Assembly: GCF_047607725.1 (NCBI RefSeq)
Contig: NZ_JBLKSS010000152.1
Location: 1-11,367, forward strand
Source of the DNA: JBLKSS01 sp047607725
Lineage (GTDB): Bacteria > Pseudomonadota > Gammaproteobacteria > Enterobacterales > Enterobacteriaceae
Direction: 5' to 3'
Length of the DNA stretch: 11,367 nucleotides
A model generated the notes under the pieces. The model did no database searches. It was not told the DNA's origin and saw only the letters and a list, made by a program, of their open reading frames with translations. This document shows, one piece after another, positions 6,079-11,367 of this stretch (position 1 is the stretch's first letter; every line of letters starts with the position of its first letter). Made by a program: the position numbers and the translations under genes.

Positions 6079-6810
6079 GTGAAAGTTTTCATCATCAACC
6101 TCAAAGCATCGCCCAAACGCCGTCAATGTATAGAATACCAGTGAAAAAATTACTCTCTTGATTATGAGTTTATCGAAGCCATAAATGGCCATTTGCTTAG
6201 CGGCGAGGAAATTGTGCGGCATACCCGTAAAATTAATTATGCCACCCGTCCGGGTGAAATTGGTTGCGCCCTTAGCCACATCCATATCTACCGCCTCATT
6301 TGTGAGCGAGGGCTTGAGCAAGCGTTAATCCTTGAGGATGATGCAAAGCTTACCCCGGAAGCCATTTCGCTTCTCCCCCAAATAGCGCTGTGCGATGATC
6401 CCAGCAGGCCGCTATTAACGCTGCTGACCGCCAGCCATCAATACCTAAAAAAACCGATTCAGGCGTTGGATAAGTCGCACTGTCTGCATAGGGTAATCGA
6501 TGCCGCCATGACGCACGGTTACATTATCAATCGCACGGCCGCGCGGAACATGGTGGCGGGCCTCTATCCGGTATGGATGGTGGCCGACAAATTTTCCATT
6601 TTTCAGGATTACTCCCTTTGTCAGGTACGTGCCGTGGGGCCGCCGGTCATTTTGCATAGCATCCATGCGGCTCAGTCACACATCAGTATTACTCCCAAAC
6701 CTGACGCGGCGCGCAATGCCATCTGGCAATCATTAAAAGCCCAGGCGCCGTGGCGGGTAAAATGCAAACATCTGCTTTGGCGTCTGCTGGTACGGCCTTT
6801 TTGTCCATAG
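6079..6810 (+). pseudogene. Family-25 glycosyltransferase (LPS/LOS type) with an internal TGA
   Basis: A GTG at 6079 with GGAG 5 bases upstream opens a 243-codon frame beginning VKVFIINLKASPKRRQ, the classic start of glycosyltransferase family 25 enzymes (LPS sugar transferases, Lex-1/LpsA-like). Codon 22 is TGA (6142-6144). The same frame continues with KNYSLDYEFIEAINGHLLSG, GEIGCALSHIHIYRLI (59-74), the acidic metal/donor motif LILEDDA (83-89), GYIINRTAA, and a basic C-terminus ending VRPFCP. A CGA-to-TGA transition would explain the stop. The rest of the frame has no stop and no other clear damage, so the lesion is recent or tolerated. Downstream of the TGA there is only a TTG at 6193 without a ribosome site, so the main product would be a 21-residue peptide. 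These enzymes normally add a sugar to lipopolysaccharide at the cytoplasmic face of the inner membrane. Confidence 0.82.
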
Positions 6811-7308
6811 TAAAACAGCAATAAATCACGACCCCCTCTTTAGAGGCAATGATGCCGGCGCGGACTGCACACCACGGGGCAGTCGCGCGCGGGGAATGTG
6901 CGCGTGAGGCGATTGGCCGCCCCCGCCATCAACTTAGAATTATAGCCGCAGCGATTAAAAGTCATCTGGGGAAGGGTTTTGCTATCAAGGTTTTGATGAT
7001 TTGAGAGGAAAGCACGGTTGGTGGCGTTACGTTGAGCAAGCCTGAAATAGCCTCTTACATTGTATCTGTCATGATTAAGGTAAAAGGTATTACGGTCAAG
7101 AGGGTGCCAGCAGCGACAGTCCAGCAATTGAGTGGATATAAAACCACATCACCGCGGCTTGTGTATGAATGCAATGAGGCGGCCACGCCGCAGCTTAATA
7201 AGGCGCGCGTTAGCACCCGGCTTAAGCGAAATCTTTTTAGCGTTTTTTCTCAGAAATTAACAGGCGTAGAAGGGTAACCAGGCGTTTTGTCTGTAACCGG
7301 TTGAAAAG
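6811..7308. other. Gene-free interval before the tRNA-Ser gene
   Basis: About 500 bp with no recognisable gene. A minus-strand frame at 6840-7127 lacks familiar motifs and a ribosome site. A perfect TATAAT on the minus strand (complement of about 6940-6945) has only a poor -35 at the right distance and leads into no gene, so it may be a leftover promoter. CCTCTTTAGAGG (about 6834-6845) is a small palindrome. No terminator for the tRNA-Ser transcript is evident. Confidence 0.45.
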
Positions 7309-7398
7309 TGGCGGAGAGACAGGGATTTGAACCCTGGAAGGGATTGCTCCCTTAACGGTTTTCGAGACCGTCCCGTTCAGCCGCTCCGGCATCTCTCC
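7309..7398 (-). tRNA. serU: tRNA-Ser (anticodon CGA)
   Basis: The minus strand gives a 90-nt class II tRNA. The acceptor stem GGAGAGA (7392-7398) pairs with TCTCTCC (complement of 7313-7319), with discriminator G and an encoded CCA (7309-7311). The anticodon loop CTCGAAA holds CGA (7362-7364), flanked by ACGGT/ACCGT. A long variable arm (AAGGGA...TCCCTT) marks it as serine, and the T arm is CAGGG-TTCAAAT-CCCTG. It reads UCG codons and corresponds to E. coli serU, which from memory also lies near mtfA and a tRNA-Asn. All stems are fully paired, so it looks functional. Confidence 0.97.
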
Positions 7399-7413
7399 TT
7401 TTTTGCGGTTGCT

Positions 7414-7442
7414 ATCATGCCCTGTTTTGCGGCATTTTAACA
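7414..7442 (-). promoter_or_regulatory. Possible promoter of tRNA-Ser
   Basis: On the minus strand TGTTAA (complement of 7437-7442), a 17-bp spacer and CATGAT (complement of 7414-7419) lie 15 bp before the tRNA 5' end. Spacing and position are right, but both hexamers are weak. Confidence 0.35.
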
Positions 7443-7490
7443 GTATTAATCCGCCCTCACGATTCAAGTGACGACTTATCGAGCAACATG

Positions 7491-8285
7491 ATGATCAAAT
7501 GGCCATGGCAAAGCACGCATCCCGCCAGCTCAGATGAAACGAACTGGGATCAGGCGGTTTCAATTCCGCTATTGACCCCGCTCTCGGTGGATGAGCAGCA
7601 AAAACTGGTGGCGCTGGCAAAGAAATTTCTTTGGCAAAAGAAACTCGTTCCCTTGCAGGCACTTGAATTGAATGCCCAGCAGCGGGCACGTATTGCGCTG
7701 TTATTTTCCTTGCCGGTGCTTGAGCTGGGGCTGGAATGGTTGGATGGCTTCCATGAAGTATTGATCTACCCGGCGCCCTTCGTGGTAGCAGATAGCTGGC
7801 AGGATGATTCTGGCCTGGTACACCAGGGCGAGGTGGTTCATTCCGGGCAAAGCTGGGATCAAGGCCCGGTAGTCCTCAACTGGCTCGAAATCCAGGATTC
7901 CTTTGATGTGTCGGGTTTCAATTTGGTCATCCATGAAACCGCTCATAAACTCGATTTACGTAACGCGGGCGTCGTCAATGGCGTTCCATTTATCCCGCTA
8001 CGGGAGGTCGCCCGCTGGGAACAACTGCTCCATGGCGCCATGGCGGACTTGCAGGATGAGGTTGAGCTGGTCGGGGAAGACGCGGCCAGTATGGATGCCT
8101 ATGCCGCAAGCGACCCCGCGGAGTGCTTTGCCGTATTGTCGGAATACTTTTTCAGCTCTCCCGAACTGCTGGCGGAGCGATTCGCCGATCTTTACGGCTG
8201 TTTCGTCCGCTTTTACCGCCAAGATCCGCTCTCAAGGCTCACAGCCCTGCGTGCCGGTCGCATGCAGGATGCGCGCAGCATGTGA
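7491..8285 (+). CDS. mtfA: MtfA, Mlc (DgsA) titration factor and zinc peptidase
   Basis: MtfA binds the glucose repressor Mlc (DgsA) in the cytoplasm and keeps it off ptsG and other sugar-uptake promoters; it also has zinc-dependent aminopeptidase activity. The frame opens with ATGATG at 7488; the second ATG (7491) gives the usual MIKWPW start and 264 residues, the normal length. Numbered from the first ATG, the zinc-binding HExxH is H149-E150-T-A-H153 (IHETAHKLD), and E212 in DAYAASDPAECF matches the known third ligand. Long conserved stretches such as LFSLPVLELGLEWLDGFHEV and GFNLVIHETAHKLD make the call secure. The upstream ribosome site (GAGC) is weak. It lies between tRNA-Ser(CGA) and tRNA-Asn(GTT), close to its E. 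coli setting, and appears intact. Confidence 0.97.
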   Translation: MIKWPWQSTHPASSDETNWDQAVSIPLLTPLSVDEQQKLVALAKKFLWQKKLVPLQALELNAQQRARIALLFSLPVLELGLEWLDGFHEVLIYPAPFVVADSWQDDSGLVHQGEVVHSGQSWDQGPVVLNWLEIQDSFDVSGFNLVIHETAHKLDLRNAGVVNGVPFIPLREVARWEQLLHGAMADLQDEVELVGEDAASMDAYAASDPAECFAVLSEYFFSSPELLAERFADLYGCFVRFYRQDPLSRLTALRAGRMQDARSM

Positions 8286-8428
8286 TCCAGGCACCAGATT
8301 AAGCCAGCGCAAGCCATGATGTGGGCGCAAATGTCAGATAAAAACAGCGCCTCTTGCCTCTATCTGGCGCTGCAAATCACCAATTCGGCTAAGCCTTGCA
8401 CAATTGCGCGATTTCATTCGGTTATCCA

Positions 8429-8457
8429 TTGACACCCCTTCGGTGTCCCGCTATCAT
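8429..8457 (+). promoter_or_regulatory. Promoter of tRNA-Asn
   Basis: A perfect TTGACA (8429-8434), a 17-bp spacer and TATCAT (8452-8457) precede the tRNA by 18 bp. The bases after the -10 (TCGCCCCG) are GC-rich, the discriminator type found at stable-RNA promoters under stringent control. Confidence 0.88.
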
Positions 8458-8475
8458 TCGCCCCGTTCTCGCGAT

Positions 8476-8551
8476 TCCTCTGTAGTTCAGTCGGTAGAAC
8501 GGCGGACTGTTAATCCGTATGTCACTGGTTCGAGTCCAGTCAGAGGAGCCA
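8476..8551 (+). tRNA. asnT: tRNA-Asn (anticodon GTT)
   Basis: A 76-nt tRNA. Acceptor stem TCCTCTG (8476-8482) pairs with CAGAGGA (8541-8547), followed by G and an encoded CCA (8549-8551). The D arm is GTTCAGTCGGTAGAAC, the anticodon stem CGGACT/AATCCG carries GTT at 8509-8511, and the T arm is CTGGTTCGAGTCCAG. All stems pair. tRNA-Asn genes are common integration sites for genomic islands, but no integrase and no second copy of its 3' end is visible in this window. Confidence 0.98.
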
Positions 8552-8558
8552 AATTTAG

Positions 8559-8593
8559 AAAAGCCCGCTCAGGTTTCCCTGAGCGGGCTTTTT
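8559..8593 (+). terminator. Rho-independent terminator of tRNA-Asn
   Basis: AAAAGCCCGCTCAGG (8559-8573) pairs perfectly with CCTGAGCGGGCTTTT (8578-8592) around a TTTC loop and ends in a T run, 8 bp after the CCA end. The stem is 15 bp and works in both directions. Confidence 0.95.
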
Positions 8594-9429
8594 GCTTTGA
8601 AGACTTTCTCTGCCTATCCATTGGATCCATGCCATCAACGCGCCGAAAGGATTCTCACTTAAGCTGATATTTGATAAAGGTGGTTGCTGTTATGTCATCA
8701 GCTCGAAGCGAAACAGCAAAATTATTACTGCCCAGCAGATGCAGCTGGTACGCCTTTATCAGTTAGTGGAAAGGCGTGACCGGGTGAAAAGCGTTCCTCA
8801 CCCTAAATAGGGTGTACAACCCGCCTGATTTTGTCAGCTTTATTTTACGGTACGCCCCCTTCCCTCTGCCTCATTGATTTCGCCCATCAGGGTGAAAAAA
8901 AACGAGCTGGCGATTTATGTCATCTCTCCCTCTATTGCCGCTAACGCCGCAACTGTTAAAGCCACACTGGACTTCAGCGAGGATGAAACAAGCCTCCGCC
9001 CGACTTCTGCGCAGGGTATCACGGCATAAATAATCGATAAAACCAGAGGTCTGTAAAGAGGAATACCCATCGGTACTGGATTTTTATCAGGGGAATGATG
9101 CTCATCACCACCCATTAATAACGACAGACGCGAAACCGAGAGAAAAATAAAGTCACTACTGAATTTTCTGAAGGAAGAAACGTAAAGTGACTTTAAAACA
9201 CTGATGCTGCTGTTTGGCTTTAGTGGTTCAGCTCAATCGCGGTATTCCCTTCTTTAAAAAGTCTCAGGAACTGACGAGCGTAGCCCGCTGGGTGTTTTCA
9301 GGGCCCGATGCAAAACAAATCTCCGTATGCTGCAAACCAGCAGAATATAGGGATGTCTTTAAAGGACTGCGAACGTGTGCATCAAGCACCCCATCAATGA
9401 CAGGCTGCATTCTGGATATGCATAGTAGC
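8594..9429. other. Decayed region downstream of tRNA-Asn
   Basis: No intact gene in about 840 bp. A plus-strand frame at roughly 8604-8810 lacks a start but reads protein-like (for example WIHAINAPKGFSLKLIFDKG); I cannot assign it. A short secreted-protein-like frame follows at 8892-9029. From 9030 to 9200 stops are frequent. The plus frame at 9214-9525 runs into the convergent UspA-family gene and has no recognisable features. No integrase or phage gene is visible despite the flanking tRNA. Confidence 0.45.
8892..9029 (+). pseudogene. Possible 5' remnant of a secreted, fimbria-like protein
   Basis: A GTG at 8892 opens 45 codons: VKKNELAIYVISPSIAANAA looks like a slightly damaged signal peptide (cleavage near ANA), followed by TVKATLDFSEDETSLRPTSA and a stop at 9027-9029. 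Signal peptide plus 'ATV.ATLDF' recalls the start of fimbrial subunits, which normally continue for more than 100 residues. The ribosome site is poor and no continuation was found in other frames. Weak evidence. Confidence 0.28.
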
Positions 9430-9882
9430 CTAGCGAATGACCAGGACTGGTATGAGGCTATGGGCGAGGACTTCAGAAGTCTGGCTTCCCAGGAGCAAAC
9501 GATCAAGACCTCGGCGACCATGTGAGGACATAGCGATCAGGCTGCAGCCGCGCTCCTTTGCAGCCGCAAGAATAGCTTCTGCTGGTAGCGCGTCCGGTAC
9601 GTGAACTGTCTCAATCTCCACACCTAGCCGATCGGCCGTGGCTTTTGCTTTCGCAAGAATCTTGTCGGCAGCCTCCTTTCGGCCGGCCTCATATTCCATC
9701 ATCTCATCAGGTGCGGGAATCCAGCCAACGCCTCCGGCCGGTCCTGCATAGGTATGAAGTCGCTCGGTGACAGTAATAATCGTTACCCTGGCGCCTAGCC
9801 CTTGTGCCAGTGACAGGCCCTGGTCGATGCCCTTTTGAGCAACTTCTGAGCCGTCGGTCAAGATAAGGATGTGCTTGTACAT
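9430..9882 (-). CDS. UspA-family universal stress protein (150 aa)
   Basis: An internal ATG at 9882 with its own Shine-Dalgarno (AAGGAAG, 6 bases upstream) starts a full-length, 150-residue UspA-domain protein in the same frame as the exporter upstream. It begins MYKHILILTDGSEVAQKGID (strand 1 with the nucleotide-site aspartate in TDGS). It ends with the ATP-binding loop SSHGRRGLDRLLLGS and the closing strand SLIPVLVIR. The usual G-x2-G-x9-G-S motif is present except that the first glycine is serine. Such proteins are cytoplasmic, bind ATP or AMP, and help in stress survival. Size, start and ribosome site suggest it was the second gene of an operon with the exporter and may still be made separately. 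Confidence 0.88.
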   Translation of the reverse strand: MYKHILILTDGSEVAQKGIDQGLSLAQGLGARVTIITVTERLHTYAGPAGGVGWIPAPDEMMEYEAGRKEAADKILAKAKATADRLGVEIETVHVPDALPAEAILAAAKERGCSLIAMSSHGRRGLDRLLLGSQTSEVLAHSLIPVLVIR

Positions 9883-11115
9883 GAGTGCTTCCTTAATGTT
9901 AGACGTTAGACGTTTTCCGGTGAACCGGTCAGAGCATCTCTTAGTGACCCATGATTGGAGGGGGCAATCCGACGGTGTATGACCGCGCGAAAATACCGCT
10001 ATGATCAAACCAATCACCGCTATCGCGGCCCCGGCAAGCGCTACAGCCCGGTAGCCCAGGCCAGCGTCAATCACCCATCCGCCAAACACTGCTCCGATCG
10101 CATTGCCGAGATTAAACGCACCGATATTTGCAGCTGAAGCCAGAGTTGGAGCTCCGCTCGCGGCCGACATGACCCGCACCTGTATGGGCGGAACAAGCGC
10201 AAAGCTTGCGGCTCCCCAAAGAAAGATGATGACGCCACTTACATAGACATTCGACATGAACAGGGTGAGCGCGACCAGCATGATCGCAATGAGGACCAGC
10301 GAGCCGATTATTGTTCGATCAACCGAGAGATCTGCGGACTTGCCTCCGAGCCAGCTTCTAAGTGTCATGCCAACCCCAGCGGTCAAAAGCATAGCTGTGA
10401 CGAAATTGATCGATGCATGCGCTTCGGTCTGCAGGATCGGCGCGAGGTAAGTGAAGATCGTGAACATGGCGCTGTTGCTTATAACAGTCAATAACAGTGG
10501 CGTCAGGACGTTTCTTTGCATCAGGATTCGAAGTTCCGACCGAACGTTGGCAGTCTTGTTGCCGGGAAGATCGGGCAGAGCGACGCGAACTCCGCTCACC
10601 TGCAAGACGCCAATTGCAGCTATTCCCCAGAAGACAGCCTGCCACCCAAGATATTCTCCTATCCAGTTAGCGGCTGGCACGCCTATGATGGTTGCAAGCG
10701 TCAGCCCCATGAACATCGTCGAGACGGCAGCCGCTCGACGCTCTGGAGCCGCAAGGCCAGCCACGACAATGGCGCCGACGCCGAGAAACGTGCCATGATT
10801 AATGGACGTGAAGACACGCGATAGAATAAGCATCTCGTAGCTAGTCGATACTGCAGACCAGATGCTGCCGAGGATGAAGATCGCAGACATCGCCATCAAC
10901 AACGTTCTGCGTGATAATCGGCCTGTGCTTAGCGTGACGAGCGGCGCGGCAACCATGACGCCAAACGCATAGGCGCTGACAACCGCACCTGCAGCCGGGA
11001 TTGAGACATCCAGATCGCCGGCGATGACGGGCAGTAATCCTATAGGCCCAAATTCTGTAACGCCAATCGCAAAAGAGCCTATTGCAAGCGCCAAAAGCCC
11101 CAAATTGAGCTTCAT
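9430..11115 (-). CDS. YdhP/AraJ-type major facilitator exporter, open frame running on into UspA
   Basis: The ATG at 11115 has a good ribosome site (GAGGTG, 5 bases upstream). Residues 1 to about 385 are a complete 12-span major facilitator protein of the AraJ/YdhP efflux group: MKLNLGLLALAIGSFAIGVT at the start, the cytoplasmic loop STGRLSRRTLL (about 63-73), AVSTMFMGLTLATIIGVPAA (about 129-148), and NIGAFNLGNAIGAVFGG near the end. Such proteins export sugars or small drugs with proton exchange; the substrate is unknown. After VFSRG the frame continues through about 33 non-hydrophobic residues (HTPSDCPLQSWVTKR...) into an intact UspA protein, 561 residues in all. In either other frame the exporter would stop at 9941-9943 or 9906-9908, before UspA, so the fusion probably arose by a small indel near the C run at 9957-9965. 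Base and codon use are unlike the AT-rich surroundings, suggesting transfer. Confidence 0.8.
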   Translation of the reverse strand: MKLNLGLLALAIGSFAIGVTEFGPIGLLPVIAGDLDVSIPAAGAVVSAYAFGVMVAAPLVTLSTGRLSRRTLLMAMSAIFILGSIWSAVSTSYEMLILSRVFTSINHGTFLGVGAIVVAGLAAPERRAAAVSTMFMGLTLATIIGVPAANWIGEYLGWQAVFWGIAAIGVLQVSGVRVALPDLPGNKTANVRSELRILMQRNVLTPLLLTVISNSAMFTIFTYLAPILQTEAHASINFVTAMLLTAGVGMTLRSWLGGKSADLSVDRTIIGSLVLIAIMLVALTLFMSNVYVSGVIIFLWGAASFALVPPIQVRVMSAASGAPTLASAANIGAFNLGNAIGAVFGGWVIDAGLGYRAVALAGAAIAVIGLIIAVFSRGHTPSDCPLQSWVTKRCSDRFTGKRLTSNIKEALMYKHILILTDGSEVAQKGIDQGLSLAQGLGARVTIITVTERLHTYAGPAGGVGWIPAPDEMMEYEAGRKEAADKILAKAKATADRLGVEIETVHVPDALPAEAILAAAKERGCSLIAMSSHGRRGLDRLLLGSQTSEVLAHSLIPVLVIR

Positions 11116-11190
11116 CTAACCACCTCTATGCATATGGAGAAAAGTCTATGGAGAAAGCGCTGCCTAGCCGAACAGTGCTCAACCGACTCT

Positions 11191-11209
11191 CAGCGCTATA
11201 TTTGCGCTG
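11191..11209. promoter_or_regulatory. Operator-like inverted repeat upstream of the exporter
   Basis: CAGCGC (11191-11196) and GCGCTG (11204-11209) form a perfect 6-bp inverted repeat around TATATTT, centred about 85 bp before the exporter's ATG. This is a typical place and size for a repressor or activator site. No regulator gene lies in the window. Confidence 0.35.
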
Positions 11210-11236
11210 ATGTCTTAAAGTAAGCACCCCGTGGAG

Positions 11237-11268
11237 GACGTCTTGAATTATTGGTGGGTTTGTTGTAT
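11237..11268 (-). mobile_element. Relic of an IS66-type tnpA 5' end
   Basis: On the minus strand, CAACAAACCCACCAAT (starting near 11264) followed by TCAAGACGTCC matches the first 35 bases of the tnpA at the left of this window (ATGAAACAAACCCCACCA... TCAAGACGCCGTCC) with one missing base and a 3-base gap. The start codon is ATA and the frame is broken. ACGCTTA at about 11297 faintly recalls the IS66 tip. Confidence 0.4.
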
Positions 11269-11367
11269 GAGACAGTAAACCTACGTTACACGCTTATGCT
11301 CATTGCATTTTCACATTGTATTGATTTTAATAACTTTTATTTCCATCCCGGTTTGAGTGATATGAAA

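Noticed and set aside
6840..7127. 95-codon minus-strand frame upstream of tRNA-Ser
   Set aside because: No recognisable motif or ribosome site; a promoter-like TATAAT lies inside it.
7237..7467. 76-codon minus-strand frame across the tRNA-Ser gene
   Set aside because: It is the tRNA read as codons.
7903..8319. 138-codon plus-strand frame inside mtfA
   Set aside because: Out-of-frame shadow of mtfA, whose own frame has conserved zinc ligands.
8476..9429. Genomic island or prophage integrated at tRNA-Asn
   Set aside because: No integrase, no phage genes and no second copy of the tRNA 3' end in the window.
1..11367. CRISPR array, toxin-antitoxin pair or retron-like element
   Set aside because: No regularly spaced repeats, no paired small genes of known type and no reverse transcriptase were seen.

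Overview
The window looks like a piece of a host-restricted or recently host-associated enterobacterium, most like Sodalis. Three things point that way. Several genes are clearly enterobacterial: mtfA lying between tRNA-Ser(CGA) and tRNA-Asn(GTT), a ygdI-type lipoprotein, a yqjC/DUF1090 protein and a FieF-type cation pump. Many genes carry single frameshifts or a stop. The intergenic stretches are long and AT-rich, with insertion-sequence debris. The genus is an inference; nothing in the window proves it.

Layout. 1-258: terminal part of an IS66-family insertion sequence with the 5' end of its tnpA, ending in a GTAAGCG-type inverted repeat. 408-1710: minus-strand small genes, namely an unidentified small membrane protein, a frameshifted DUF6515-like secreted protein and a frameshifted ygdI lipoprotein; the last two keep strong terminators. 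1960-2093: a Fur-box-covered promoter followed directly by a roughly 98-nt transcription unit with two hairpins and a U-tract, the best candidate here for an undescribed element (a Fur-controlled small RNA). 2138-3046: FieF-like cation diffusion facilitator (minus), with its own Fur-like site. 3787-4324: DUF1090/YqjC-type periplasmic protein (plus), with a perfect 14-bp tandem duplication over its Shine-Dalgarno and a terminator behind it. 4504-4704: small minus-strand protein of unknown role. 4705-6078: about 1.4 kb with no intact gene. 6079-6810: family-25 glycosyltransferase interrupted by an in-frame TGA.

7309-8593 is a well-preserved housekeeping block: tRNA-Ser(CGA), mtfA and tRNA-Asn(GTT), with a textbook promoter for the Asn tRNA and a terminator behind it. 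8594-9429 is decayed sequence downstream of the tRNA-Asn. 9430-11115 is a minus-strand open frame that joins a YdhP/AraJ-type major facilitator exporter to a complete UspA-family protein. The UspA part has its own ribosome site and ATG, so the fusion is probably a two-gene operon joined by loss of the exporter's stop. 11116-11367 holds an operator-like inverted repeat and a relic resembling the start of the IS66 tnpA seen at the window's left edge.

Functional themes. Iron/metal control is concentrated at 1960-3075: a Fur-type promoter, a candidate small RNA and an efflux pump. Glucose PTS control is represented by MtfA. The remainder is mostly genome decay.
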